64,000 nt of DNA, taken from NCBI GenBank assembly GCA_963922205.1, contig CAWUHX010000404.1, positions 124,001 through 188,000 on the forward strand, read 5' to 3'. Numbering within the stretch: the first letter of the stretch is position 1; each line of letters begins with the position of its first letter. The DNA comes from Romanomermis culicivorax (Eukaryota > Nematoda > Enoplea > Mermithida > Mermithidae). The translations under genes and the position numbers were made by a program. The notes beneath the pieces are model-generated. The model was not told where the DNA came from and ran no database searches. It worked only from the letters and a program-made list of their open reading frames with translations. Shown here one piece after another: positions 1-21,445 of this stretch.

Positions 1-291
1 CGACCCCGATCCCCACCAAGATTGACTTAATTCCGATCTCAAAAAAATCAGAGTCCGGCCGAACCCTAGTCAAGATGACTATAATACTCCAGCTAAAATT
101 GTAAATTGAAAAAGACCTGGTCAATATTTTTGGTGTAGCTTATGCCAAAACCCTGAAAATTATGCACTCATAGAAACACTGAGACCCACCCTCTGCTCGT
201 TCATTATGTTAATCCCTTCAAAATTGTTCAATCCCTGCCTGACCTAAAGAAAACTTAGGGAACCAAACAATGTCCGTGCGAGTGCAATCAC
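1..291. other. Sequence upstream of the tRNA, no feature seen
   Basis: I see no exon, repeat or RNA here. If the ABCC gene that starts at 765 extends to the left, as its missing first membrane domain implies, this stretch is part of one of its introns. Confidence 0.4.
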
Positions 292-362
292 GCGTTGGTG
301 GTTCAGTGGTAGAATGCTCGCCTGCCACGCGGGCGACCCGGGTTCGATTCCCGGCTAACGCA
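292..362 (+). tRNA. tRNA-Gly (anticodon GCC)
   Basis: This 71-nt cloverleaf is complete. The acceptor stem GCGTTGG pairs with CTAACGC with one G-T wobble. The D arm carries the A box TGGTTCAGTGG and the T arm the B box GGTTCGATTCC. The anticodon loop reads CTGCCAC, giving anticodon GCC at 324-326, which decodes GGC and GGU glycine codons. There is no intron and CCA is not encoded, as expected for a eukaryotic gene. It lies on the same strand as the ABCC gene and about 400 bp upstream of the first ABCC exon in view. Confidence 0.97.
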
Positions 363-364
363 TG

Positions 365-376
365 TTTTGCATTTTT
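365..376 (+). terminator. RNA polymerase III terminator of the tRNA
   Basis: A TTTT run at 365-368 starts three bases after the tRNA, with a second T run at 372-376. T runs on the coding strand are the usual Pol III stop signal. Confidence 0.6.
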
Positions 377-764
377 CTGTGTTCTGTAACAAAGATTGTC
401 ACTCACTTCCCTTGTTTGTTAATTCAGAATTTTTGATTTGATTGGGAATTTTTTTAATGATGCCTCTTGTAATTGTTTTGATCTGGACTGATGCTCATAA
501 ATACAGAACGACGTATTGTATCTATATGCGGATGCAGGCCTGTAGGCTGGGGGTTTGGCGGAGGTCATGGCTTCCCGAAATGTCTCAAGTGTTAAAAAAG
601 CAATATACTTTTTGTTTTTTTCTTCAAAAAAAAGTCCAGTCAAAAATTCAAATGCCTTGTATCTTAATTTTTGGCTGAGACATTGGCTTCCAAAAAAATT
701 TGTGGATGTATCTACTTTGCGGACGTGGTCTCTAAATGCTCGCTAAATGATTGGCTGAGTTTAG
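377..764. other. Gap between tRNA and first ABCC exon
   Basis: No exon matching an ABCC first membrane domain is found here. Open frames at 442-746 have no recognisable motif. The 3' end carries a TTTAG acceptor at 760-764 that feeds the first recognised exon. Confidence 0.4.
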
Positions 765-9573
<8,809 letters not shown>

Positions 9574-9705
9574 AGAGGAGAGAAAATCGCGTACACTTCA
9601 TCATAATATTAATTTTGGAATGATTTGCGTATGCCAATTTAACGAATTTTACTCCCTATTTAGCCCAAAATGTAATTTTTCGATCTGATACGCCTCAACA
9701 TGTAC

Positions 9706-9711
9706 AATAAA
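9706..9711 (+). promoter_or_regulatory. Poly(A) signal of the ABCC gene
   Basis: AATAAA occurs 133 bp after the TAA stop codon and is the first canonical signal downstream. It supports the gene ending here. Confidence 0.7.
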
Positions 9712-10864
9712 AAATAGAATATTTTGTACAAAACATTTGCGGGCATTTAGATGATTTTGACTCAATTGATCACTTTTTGGATAAAAATCGAAAATTTAGT
9801 CGTAAATGACCCTCGAAATGCTCTGTTTCTTTCATTAGCTTCTTCTAATCATAGTTTCGTTTATAGTATACTCATCTTTTTACGGATAAATTGTATTTTT
9901 ATCGACAACTTTTTCTCGTTCCTCTCTATAATTCGTGCTATATGTACCATGATTGTTTTTTGATTCCGCTTTTTTTGTGATCACTTGGCTATTAACGTAT
10001 ACGTCATCATTGGAAAAACGTTTTAGCACGTATTATTTACGTGTGGGAATGTTTACTTTTGTGTGAGTAATTTGTTTTTTATGCATAAACATACGATCAT
10101 ATTTTAGTGAAATGGAATAAAATTTTTTTCAAAAAATGGTGCGTTTTCCCTGTAATCGGTGAAGAAAGTTTGACAAACAATTTTTTATTGTTGACATAGT
10201 CTGCGGGTTTGGGACGCCGAAAGGGTGTCTACATGGAATTTGTCGCATCAGACATGGTAGCTCGACAGTCAACAACTTGCAAAATGGAGTGAATAACTGA
10301 TGCCGATTACAGTACATGTACATGGGGGAGTGTCGACCTCCCTAGCAATGATTGAGAAGGTGACGACGGAAAATGAGCGAGAGAAAAGAGAAAGTCGTCA
10401 TAATAATGGAAATGATGCTGTAGTTTAGCAATTTTTCTAAACAGTGCTTACTGGACTCCAAAGAAACTTTACAAAGTGCTGTCTAAGCGAATAATTTCAC
10501 ATATCTCACTGATATAGCTTGATGAGTGTGCTGCTTGGATGTTAGGAGACCTTTCTTTTCGTTATCAAGAACCAAAAAGATTGTCATTCGACCCCCTGTC
10601 CTGGCTGACCGCCAGCAGAATTTCTAAGCTGTGCATGTTATGCCGATTATCAACCACCAACCCGATCATTTCCGCAATCCGACCAAATAATCAAGATAGG
10701 TCAAAGACTTATGTCACAAAGCTTTTGGAGTTTACTAAAACATTGTTTTGTGTTGAACATATAGCTTTATGTTCTCTCATCAATCTAATTTTTTTAATTT
10801 CTACGTCAGTGTCCTACGTCATAAACTTTTCGTAAGTTTCAATCGCAAATCATCATTGGGGGAT
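9712..10864. other. Intergenic region, ABCC to PUS7
   Basis: This about 1.15-kb spacer has no recognised gene. It probably contains the PUS7 promoter and 5' UTR. Open frames at 9751-9963, 10129-10323 and 10539-10835 have no motif or splice context. Confidence 0.5.
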
Positions 10865-13800
10865 ATGACGTCTTCATTTGCGTCCATCGATGAATCATGC
10901 GGCATAACACGATATTTGACGCCAATAGAAAATGGATTCGATTGCATTTTAAAACTCAGGTTAGTGTTACGGTCCCTAGCCATTTTAATGATGAAACTTG
11001 ATCTTCTTTGCAATTAAATGACGCAACACTACCCATGAGAAATCATATTTCGTTTGTTTTTTCATCTTGATGCAGCATAAAGTTTTTTTATCGAATATGG
11101 CTTCAAATTTAGATTTACTGATATCAGTTCCCCTGAAATGCTTAAAGTTTGATTTTTTCGAATTGAAAAATTAGAAAATCGTACATTTAACTTAGGTTAG
11201 ATTCCTTGTTCTACTAGATAATGGGCAGTTCTACTCATACATGTAACCGGGTTCCGAGGTCCGGGGGTCGACATTTTTGAGCCAGGGGTCACTGATTCCC
11301 CAGAGTTATAGGGGGAGGTGTGTCTGAAGGAAAAAAATTTTCGCCTCAAAAATCGTAGAAAATCTATTCGTGGCGCGAAGCGCCGAGAAAATTGACGTTT
11401 TTGACCATTTTTTGTTCAAAAATTACATTTTATATCATAAAATCATTTTTCAGTATTTTTCCGACCAAAAGTATGGAGGTCCCTATGACTACCATATGAC
11501 TAGCCATAGGATTGGAAAATCTGGCGGGGTTGCGCAATGGATAGCAATATGGCTGACCATTTCTGGAGGGGGTTCCTATAGCGTTCCCCCAATCACATGT
11601 ATGGTTTTACTGCAGAAAATTGAATTCACTGATTTACTTTAATCGCGCTGTAAGATCTCCAGATCAATGCTACGAATTCAGTGCTCATTGACATAAATGG
11701 GACCACATCTTTCTCTGTTACGAACTTATACTAACTCTAAAAATTTCTGGAATATCAAATTTCATTTTTGAATCAGTTGATTTTTCAAACAATTGTAATT
11801 TTTCGTTGGAAGCTTATTAGAAACCCAAAAGTTGAAATACTAACTAATCTATGGTCTGTTTTCCTCATAATGCATCTAGAAAATCAAAATGAACCGCAAA
11901 AACTATTCCATTATTTCACGATTTTCGTCTAAACCATATGAGTTATAGTCATGGAAATTTGTTGGCCTACTCAACAACCTTTCAAGAATTTTTGAATATT
12001 TTTCAACTGAGAACATTTAAAAATAGACTATATATAATCTTACACATGTCCCGGAAGTCTTCTATGGTTCAAAAAATGATGGTGGTTCTTTATCCTTGAG
12101 TCACCGACTGCTTCAGTGAGATTATCTTTAAGCTCGCTTAGGTTTTCGAGAGTTCCAATTGCATGTCTTCTATAGAAAGAACTGGAAAGCAAGTCTTATT
12201 TCATCCTTTTATGATTTTCCGCTTATACTGTACAAAGCTGCAAATTTTTTAGCTATTTTTGCTAATTTTTGGAGGAAAAATTTCCCAGTAAAACTTCGTG
12301 CAAAGGATTTGCCCTACTGTATGTATTATATACACTGATCACATTCAAACGTTGAAGATTACGAATTCATTATTATTCATACATGCCAATTTCCTAATTT
12401 GTGCTGCTTTCGATAAAACAGATCTTTTTCAGAAATTCAGTGTAGTCCTGTGAAAAATAATCAGAATGCAACAGATCGAGTTTTTTTTCTTTTCTCATCT
12501 TATCCATGATCCCCAAGCCTAAGTAATTTTTTCTTCATAATCTATGAATGTCTGAAAGTCACCAGATATATCGTCCTGTCGTCAATTGCTAGCTTGATTG
12601 AGTTTATATCAGATTGATTATTCTTTTTAGATGTGAGGATTTTATCGTCCACGAAATTGACCTCGAAGGCAATGTTGTGCGCCTTCAGGATCTTGGAGTG
12701 CATTTCGGGAAGGTAATTCACGCGAAAAGAATGCTAGTCTTATTATATCTCTGTAATTTCTTCTATTTTTACAGTATTTTATCATTTTAAGCAGAAAACC
12801 CCAACGGATGAAGATGCCGAAAGCTCATCGAAATCGAGTCCAGAAACTTATCCACTACCGAGCGATCCATCGTCTTTTACGGTTGAATTTTGTGAGCATT
12901 TATCGAAATTAGATCGAAAAGAAATTTCGGAAGAAATAAGCATAGATGTGAAAGTAACTTTTAAACTACGATACGAAAAAACAGATTCCCTCTCGTGACT
13001 CCAATGCGCGATAATCGTGTGAATCATACGCTCAACTGCTTCCAGGCCTTGCCAGGCTGGTAAATTTGGAGGGCATTGCAATGTTTAGGGAGCTAGAGCC
13101 TTCGAAAATTTCGCCTGAAATCCGGAAAAAGAATTTTGAGCTTTAAAATTATGAAAGTAGCGAAAAATTATCTTTCTTTGACTTCTGATTTAAAATTTCC
13201 ACCATATACCAAAATTGTAAATTTTCCGTCTTTTCTGTCGATGAGAGTAGCGACTATAATGTTTTATCGTACGGTTGGTTAGCTAGAATTACCACAGTTT
13301 GAGGCAGACTTGGCAAATTGTAGACGATTTCCGAGATTGAGTTTGAATGGCTGAAGTTCGATTTTGAGAGTTCAAGTTTGTGTATTAGCTTCACAGTCTT
13401 TGTAGTTCGAATTTAGGGGCGAGTTTTTAAACTGAAAATATATGACTATGTTTTATGTTATATATACTTCAGTGACTCGCTAAAAAGCTTCCCAAAAATA
13501 AATATTACAGTGAACAGAATCTTAATTTTTGTGGCAAATCTAAGTTCCATATTGACATGTTTAGCTAATCTCAAATTTGATCAATTTCTTATTTGCTGAA
13601 AATCTGTCAATTTTCGAACTTTTGGAATAATACAGCAATGTATGTTTCATTTAAATGATTACATATTACAGTAATTTCAATTTTTATTGTAGCATACTGA
13701 AAGTTGTGATATTAAGTATGTTAGAATAAAAATCCTTTCATAAAACATTTTATTCATATTCGTTGCTTGTAAAGGTCTTCACTGAATTACAAGGCCGACT

Positions 13801-16800
13801 TTGGAGGTTACGAAATACTTTGCATACCCAATGTTGTCAGATTTACCAGTATCCAATTTTATCAGTTAAAATCAACATTTCCATTCGATCGAATTTCCCA
13901 TGAATTTTTCAACTTCAAAATATGGATAATCCATCACAAAATCTTATGGTGGTATTAATTCCTTTAATATTTCTAGTTAACTTTTTTGTATTAAAAATAC
14001 ATCGTAATAAAATTGGTTCTCTTATCTACGAAAACTTGGCTTGATAATAGCGTGTCCTTCGTTCAAACGGAAAAAAATATTTGAGTCTATGGTCAAACAA
14101 TTGACATTATTAAATCAGGAAAATTTGATATGTATGTAATATGTATTAGTGTACAATGTTATTGCGTATAAGGATATTTAAATTTTTCATATATTTGAAC
14201 ATTTTAGTCAGAATCAGTCCCAAAAACAAAAAATAAGCTGTCTGATTTTTCGACCTTGAAATTGTCTTCCACTTTAAAACTTTTTACATTTTTCGATTTC
14301 GAATCGAGTTGGCCAAAAAAACTCGCTTCAGTCCTATCCCTAATTGCATATTTGTGTGGTATATTTGTCCATCGTTCTGCTATATCTCAAAATTACTTTT
14401 TCATATTTGTTTGCAATGTGTACCAAGTACGTCCTATAAATCAGTCTTTTTAGGATATGAATAAAGATCAACGGAAAGTTATCCACGGCCTCATTCGCGA
14501 AAGGTACTCCAATTTGGATTCAATAACGATACCGAATGAAAATCTGATCAAAATTTCTCCGAAATCGAATAGTAGGTAACCGCAAGTTCTGCTCTATATT
14601 AATAATTTTGTCAAGTCTTGCTAAATTGTTTAATCTCCTTTAGAAACGCGGAAACGAATTTACTGGCCAGGAGATCGCGGCGATTATTGTAAATTCACGT
14701 TATACAAAGAAAATAAGGATACAGCATTTGCAGTTTCTGTTATTTCTCGATATTTAAGGTATTTTTCTAATAACTTTCATTTTTTACGTGTTTAGTGTAT
14801 TTTTGGTTTCAAAGAATGAGTTTATCGACCGCCGGTACGAAAGACAAACGCGCAATTACATGTCAAAAAGCGACTGCTTATAGAGTAGAACGCGAAAAAT
14901 TAGCGGCTCTTAACGAAAAATTGATTCAAATGAAAATCGGCGATTTCGAATATTGCGATAAGCAATTGAAGCTTGGTGATTTGAGTGGAAATCGATTCAC
15001 TATTGTGTTAAGGTAACATAGCCGTTGCACATCCATAAAAGCAAGATTATTTCGTCCAACTGGTCGTGAAATTAGCTGAAAAATCGTTGAATTAAAACTA
15101 AGTTTCATGAGTTTCTTCAGAAAAAAATACTTTTAAAGTAAAAAGATGCATGTGCCTGTGACATTTTTTATCAGTATTACCACAGTTTGCTAATCGTGAG
15201 TGTCGTAAATATGCTAATTTCAGAATTTTTCACAAATGAAAACAGCCATATTCATCGATGTTATTTAAAATAAATTCTCCAGTCTTTATAAAGTGAGAAT
15301 TCAGTATCTCTACGAATAAAAAAATTGCAATGAGTGATTAGTTCATTAATTTAAATTTTGATCAATATTGTAATCAATCGTTCATTGCAGAAATTCCACG
15401 TTGACGAATTTTTTATTTTTCAGAAACATAGAGGGAATAGGAGACGACCAAATAAAATTATATGTTGAAAATTTTATGCGAACCGGTTTCATAAATTATT
15501 ACGGTTTACAGAGATTCGGAACTTTGACTGTACCTACGTACGACATTGGAAAGTGAGATTTTTAGGACATCCTTGTTCCATATATAGTATAAAATCGATG
15601 GAAATTGACTCTCTTTCTCTCTCGACTTCATCGATCGACCTTTACACAAAAGATTAAACCATCCGACCAAAAACGTGTGTCTTAGCCTTAGTTGATTTTT
15701 TATCGCATCAAGAATTATTTCGAAGAAAATGAATACTAAAATTGGCGCCTGAAATTAATTTTTTCACCAAATTCCATTCACCTTCAGTAATTATGAATCC
15801 AAAGTCAACATTTTCACTTAATATTCATCGTGGAATCATCAAAATCTTGATTTTTACTTAAAAATGGCGATCTGGCATTCGAGGTTCCTCATAGATTTCT
15901 TATTTCCTTCTCGAAATGAACAAAAGCCTTTGAAAAGCTTCATTTAGCTTCAAATTATGTGCTTACTGTACGCATGCGTTACCACCAATAGGAAACTAAA
16001 CATTCTCAACATAGAACGTTTGATTTCTGAGCTTCAATAAAATCTTTTGTTTTCACAATCACGAGCAAAAGTAATTTCCAAGAAAATTTGCAGCTTTCTA
16101 AATTTTCCAATATATACGTCTTTAATTGACAATTGTAAAAGAATTCGAAATTTATTTAAACTATTTAAAATCAAATATTCATGCGGTTAACGGTGGCCAC
16201 ATGCATGTATCCTTCGGAGCTGTATTTTTCTCTGAAGTTTTCGATTTATCTGGATCTATTGAAAATAATCCTTGAAAAATCAAAAATGAGTGATTTTGTA
16301 TTGAGTTCTACCAACAACTTTGTGAATTCCAAGAACTGCGTGAAATTCTGTTTTTTACGTATTAACGTAGAAGATTGGAGCCTCATATCTGTTCTAGTCA
16401 CTGTAGAGTAGCGCTTTTTTGTATTTTCTTCGACCATTGTATGAATAGGTGATAAATTATTTTCTTTCTATATTTACAGATCCGTTCTCAAAAAGAATTG
16501 GTTCGAAGCCGTCGATTTGATTTTGAGTCCGAGAAAATCTGCGTGTAAGTCATAGGTTCCCAAGATCAGATTTTCCCACCGGAGTAAAGCTTAAAGTTCG
16601 CGAAGTTGGGAAATCTATAAAATATGCCATTTTTCTCATAATCGGTCAGCCACTGATCATTTTCTAAGACTCCATTAGTGCAACCTGGTGAAAGATGCAC
16701 TTGCGTACCATAAATGTGAAGTTTTTCACTCCTCTTTTTCTTAGTTGGCTTAGATGAAGCCTTGTCTGTTTGGGCAAAAACCAAAGACGCCGCCGAAGCC

Positions 16801-19640
16801 TGCAAATTTTTACCGAAAAGTCAGAACCAAATCGAAGGCAGTTTACTTTTAAGTTTGAAAAAACACCAACCGACTAAAAATTACGCCGCCGCCTTCAACT
16901 CGGTAATAAATTCATCAGTCAGTAAGTCGAATTTCTGGAAAACTTATCATGGTCGATGTTTTCAGATTCCGAGAAACATTCGAAATTTGTATCTTCATAG
17001 CGTGCAAAGTTTATTGTGGAATAAATTAGCGTCGAAAAGAGTGGAAAAATACGGAACGCAGGTTTTGGACGGCGATTTTTATGTACAAAACGATCGTTGC
17101 GCGGGTAAGCGGAACCTACGGTATTCATTAGCTTCTAGTGCATCCAATTTTCGAATTTTTCCTGTTAAAAGTCTCTTAAATACCTTTTTCAGTAAACCGA
17201 AGTAAAATTTTTCGAAGGATATTTTCGGTTTTCACTCCTGTTTTTAGAATTTCATTCCGCTGAATATGAACAAAGAACTGAAATTTAAAATTGACATAAA
17301 ATGTAATGTTTCAAATTCTGAATCGTATTTGAATTTTTCGTAACTGCCCAAAAGCTAAAGTTTGATGCGGCTAAATTATTATATTCTAGATTTTCTGTGA
17401 GCTCGATTTCAGTATGTTCCACATTCAAAACTCACAAACTTATATGGTAAACCCTGTAGAAGGATGTAAATTCAATTTTTAGCAGAGCAATCTGGATCTT
17501 ACACATTTTTCGCAATCTTTCGAAAAGTGATATGGAACTGAAGGAAGGCAATGTACCGGCTATTTGATACCTGCATCCGCTTTCTTAGATTCCGCACATA
17601 AATATTTTTTATCTAAATCGTCATAAGTTTCAATTTTAGTATGAACTTGTGAAGAAATTTGAATTGAATCTTACTATAAGACAGGCGAAAATTTTTTCAC
17701 GCTTCATTTTTTCAGAGAATGGCATATATGCTATATTGAACCAAGCTTCTTAGAACGGAAGGACTAGCTGATAAGCCAAAACTGTGAATGATATATAGTT
17801 TTTTAGATAAATACGAAGGAAGATCTGCGGAAATTATATGAAGCTGACTTCGACTATACTACACAATCTATTACATAATTCTAGCAGCAAAAGCTCGATC
17901 CACTTATTTTTCAGATCCGATTTTGACTAAAAATAGCATGTTCAAATACTCTATTTATCATGTGCTTATATTTTTGTCATTAATATTGTAAAGCCTTAAA
18001 CGGAACTGTTGATTTGAAAACATTAAAATCGAAACCGAAATCAGAAATCGTAGAAAACTCGATTTTCTACGAGAAGCCGATTTGAAAAAAATTAGTTTAA
18101 TGACCCACATGTTTCCCCAAAGTGTAGAATTTTGTATTAATTCGATTGTGTTTGATCTGTCTTTTAATTATTGAGGTTTTCATTCCGATTTTAAACACAG
18201 GAATGTAACAATATTGTTTGACATATCTGCACGAGGTGTTGTTTTCTCACTGAAAAATTTTCACATAACACGGAAATTTAAAAACTGCATGTAATTTCAG
18301 AATATCAAATCGTGGACAGCAATAGCAAAGAACAAGTGGAACATTTTCAAATTGTGATACCATTCTTTGCGTCGCCTGATCATTTGCCTAAAAATGAAAG
18401 TAAGATGCCTTATGCTTTAAAATACTAGAATTTCAAACAATGTGTATGAGAAAATTTCGAGTGGGGGTCAGTTTCGAAGAAAATTTTCTTCATCTTGTCA
18501 GAATGAAAACCTAGTGCTTTAGCTTTGTCGTCGTTTTGTTAATCTTTCATAACGACCTTGACGTGAATTTTTATAGTGTCGCAGTGGTACGATGAATTGT
18601 TGAATGAAGAAGGCATAACATGGGATCAACTGCAGCAAGGATCAAAGTAAGGGCTCTGTGCATACTTAATTTTTGGAGAGGACCCTAGATTTTTATTAAT
18701 ATTTACAGTAACAAATATTTGTGCGGTCTTTGAGTTTTGAAATGAGAAGGACACTTTTTTGGAAAATTTCATGTCCAAGTTGACTTGTGATCGATTCGTA
18801 AGTTTTTAGTCAATGTATTGAAAATGCCTAATATTCGAAGCATTTCAACTTTCAAATTAGAATTTTTCCTTGTTTCTTCTTAGTGGTGAGATTTCAGAAT
18901 TTTTTTGCCAAAATAATATAGACATTTACATTTTGAACTTCCTGTTTTTTCTAGAGAATACGCTCTGCATGGTGGTTTCAGAAAATTATTCGTCAAAATC
19001 AATAACGACAATAATTTCAGCTACGAAATTTTACGCTACGACGATTTTAATCAAATTTTAACCTCAACAGATTTGGACATACTCAACGGGAAAACTTTGT
19101 CTCTCAAGAACTCAGGTAATGTGGGTGTAATATGATTGAATCTTCTGATTTGATGTTTGATGAATTTTGGTTTAAATAAAATCTCATTGAATATTAATTT
19201 TTATTTTCTCTGTGAGGAGGTCCCTGATTCAGTTTGATCTGAAAACACGAATGAAACTCGGTGAAATCCTGAAAATTTGATTACCGTGATCTAAGACTAG
19301 TTGTTTCTTCTTACTTTTTTGTGATTTGTCTTACTGTCTACAAATTATGACGAAATTTATAGGAATCAAAAAACGACGTCAGCCTTCTTTTGTCCAAAAA
19401 TAGGTGAAATAATAAGATTATACTGTTTTAGATTCGTGCAAATATAAAGGATTGAAAATCGAATTCAATTTACCCTCCAGTTCGTACGCCACAATGGCTT
19501 TGCGAGAATTGACTAAATGTGATTTTTCCAAACAAAATCAGACGAATTTGACGAAAAAACTTGCGGAAAATGAAAATTCGAAAAACGAAGATCAAATTTC
19601 GCCGGCGACAGACGACGATGCGGACGAGGTTGATTGTTGA
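10865..19640 (+). CDS. pus7: tRNA pseudouridine synthase PUS7 (TruD family)
   Basis: This enzyme converts uridine to pseudouridine in tRNA and other RNAs. Fourteen exons join in phase to 595 residues: 10865-10959, 12631-12712, 12795-12953, 14454-14571, 14644-14758, 14815-15012, 15424-15552, 16480-16544, 16754-16902, 16966-17104, 18301-18399, 18577-18646, 18955-19115, 19432-19640 (TGA). The N-terminal GITRYL block and EDFIVHEI match the start of eukaryotic PUS7. The catalytic motif is GTKDKRA, with the Asp codon at 14843-14845. NYYGLQRFG (exon 7), IPRNIR followed by YLHSVQS (exon 10), ALHGGFRK (exon 13) and LPSSSYATMALREL (exon 14) follow in family order. Vertebrate PUS7 is slightly longer (about 660). 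The tail after QNQTNL is extended, acidic and low in complexity. The start at 10865 is the most economical ATG in frame; an upstream ATG at 10769 is possible. The acceptor of exon 3 could shift by a codon or two. Introns 1, 3 and 10 exceed 1 kb. Confidence 0.93.
11845..12038. mobile_element. MITE-like element, CTATGGTCTGTTTT family
   Basis: This element in PUS7 intron 1 is about 195 bp long. The left end carries ATCTATGGTCTGTTTT followed by CATAATGC; the right end carries the inverted, diverged form with TTTAAAAATAGACTATA. Other members are at 27490-27721, 30180-30408, 37606-37861 and, split, at 44309/45857. It has no ORF. The remainder of intron 1 (10960-12630) has nothing else firm. Confidence 0.6.
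12954..14453. other. PUS7 intron 3, no internal feature seen
   Basis: This 1.5-kb AT-rich intron ends in CTTTTTAG. I found no repeat family member or coding segment in it. PUS7 introns 15553-16479 and 17105-18300 are likewise empty as far as I can see. Confidence 0.5.
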
Positions 19641-20027
19641 AGACGAAAAGTTTTCCTTTTGTTTTTGATGAAAGTGAAACTTGATTGCGCCAAGTTTTGC
19701 TCAAAATAGTCAAAATATTATATATTTCATGTGTCGAAAAATTTTGAGTAAAGTCGGAAATAGTAGCTGATTTAAAAAAATAGCTTTCTCAAATTTTGAT
19801 CACGGCATTTTGATTCGGAGCTATTTAGGGTGGTTCGCCAATTTCAAATTTTTACATTACAGCTTTTGCCGTTTGCTTGGAATTCGATATTCGATACAAA
19901 AAAAACTAATGTGTACGACTTTAAAATTACAAACATTGTATGATTCGCGGAACTGGCCGTATTTCTAGAGCCAAATTTACAAAAATTGAAACCATTCCTA
20001 ATTTGAAACTTAAAAATCTTTCTGACG
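19641..20027. other. PUS7 3' flank
   Basis: This is probably the 3' UTR and spacer. I see no canonical AATAAA close to the stop codon. A GGGTGGTTCGCC word at about 19829 resembles the ends of nearby elements. Confidence 0.3.
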
Positions 20028-20955
20028 GCGTGTCCCCAATACAGCGAAAAGCAAAATAGCGAATTCCCAATACAGCGATTCTCGAAAGAGTGAAGCAGCG
20101 AAGTCTCAAAACAGCGATTCTCAATGCAGCGAATAGTTCTATGCGTTAGAAACATCCTTTTTTACATTAAATATGCAAATTAGATATATTAAAACGGTTT
20201 TTTCTAGTATTTTTAGTTTCATTTGGCCATCTAAGTTTCACATGCTTCTGTGCTGCAGTTGCGGAAGGTATGCACGAACGGACCATTCCAAAATCACAAA
20301 AAATATCAGCCAAAGAAACGTTTTTACAAAAAGTTTGGAAGAAAAACAAAAAATTATCATAAATTATCATATAAAATTATCTTAATTGCAAAAAAATTCA
20401 ATTAATGAAATAAATAAAACAAAATGAAATAAGCAAATAAAATGAAATGAATAAAATCATTAAGCATTAAAGGCAAAATAATAAAGAAATGAAAAGTAAA
20501 ATGATGTTATAAAAAGTAGGTGAACATAAAAAAATAGAACAAAAGTACACAATGTGAAAAAATTAAACAAAAAGAACAATATAAGTGGCTCAAAATAAGA
20601 AGAGTATAAAAGGGAATAAGTCAATAAAGGAAAAAAGAAACAAAAAACAAATATGTAGATATGTTAATAATAAATAAACCAAAATAAAAAGCTGTAATGT
20701 CGTAAGTCGTGAAGATACATGCTATAGAGCCATAATGTGAGAAATCTGGCGATTCTTGCCAGATCGAAGTGGAGGATCAAATATGCCGTACGCCAAAACG
20801 TCTATTCCGCCCAATCTCTATTTTTCCATGCGATTCTAAAGATAACTTTTTTGAAAATTCGCTATTTTAAGAATCTGTTCTGAGATTTCGCTGTAGTGAG
20901 AATCGCTACGTTGAGTTTCGCTATTTTGAGTTTCGCTGAATAGGGGTGAAACCAT
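20028..20955 (-). mobile_element. Non-autonomous element with CAGCGA-array arms (copy 1)
   Basis: The left arm (about 20028-20145) has repeated CAGCGATTCTCAA-type words after CCCCAATACAGCGAAA. The right arm (about 20870-20955) has the inverted forms TTCGCTG, ending in CTGAATAGGGGTGAAA. The inside is an A-rich tract (20370-20700) and a block shared with a second copy at 24858-25535, which lies in the opposite orientation. No ORF is present. Both ends are visible, so I read it as a complete non-autonomous DNA element of about 0.93 kb; the superfamily is unknown. Confidence 0.7.
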
Positions 20956-21373
20956 ATTTCTGATGATCATATTGTATAGCACAATCATGCAAATTTCATT
21001 GTAAAAAACTTATAGGCAAAATTGGTCAGTGTAAAATTACTCGCGATGGTATGAGTTGTCGAGTGCAAATGATCACCCTTTCGCCAGATGATAGAGAATT
21101 TAATTTTCTGTACTGTATAATGTTGGCCTGCCACGATTTACAGTCGAGGAAAAAAGATTTTTTAGACAGATGTTCTGAAAAGATTTAATTGCCACAGATC
21201 TGTAAAAAAATCAAGAGCACGGCTTTTCTTTTTTTTTTAATGAATGTCGACAAACTCTATCAACTGATATCTAATTTTTGACACGAAAAACTTTATTTGC
21301 ATCGAACAGGATACCTCAAAGCTTGATGAAAAGTTTTTGGAACGAAATCAAACAAATAAATTTGACTAACAAA
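20956..21373. other. Spacer, no gene seen
   Basis: This AT-rich spacer lies between the mobile element and the 3' end of the minus-strand cysteine-rich gene. No feature was found. Confidence 0.4.
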
Positions 21374-21379
21374 TTTATT
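21374..21379 (-). promoter_or_regulatory. Poly(A) signal of the Cys-rich gene
   Basis: TTTATT on the plus strand reads AATAAA on the minus strand. It lies 67 bp past the stop codon of the gene at 21446-21703, which supports that frame as a real gene. Confidence 0.55.
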
Positions 21380-21445
21380 GTACAAAAATGTTGATTACTG
21401 TACGTATACCATTTTGTTTTTATCCTGTATCCTGTGCAAAGATGC

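Noticed and set aside
442-746. Frames with hydrophobic starts as the missing ABCC membrane domain
   Set aside because: They are too short, lack MRP motifs and are not joined to NBD1 by a sensible frame.
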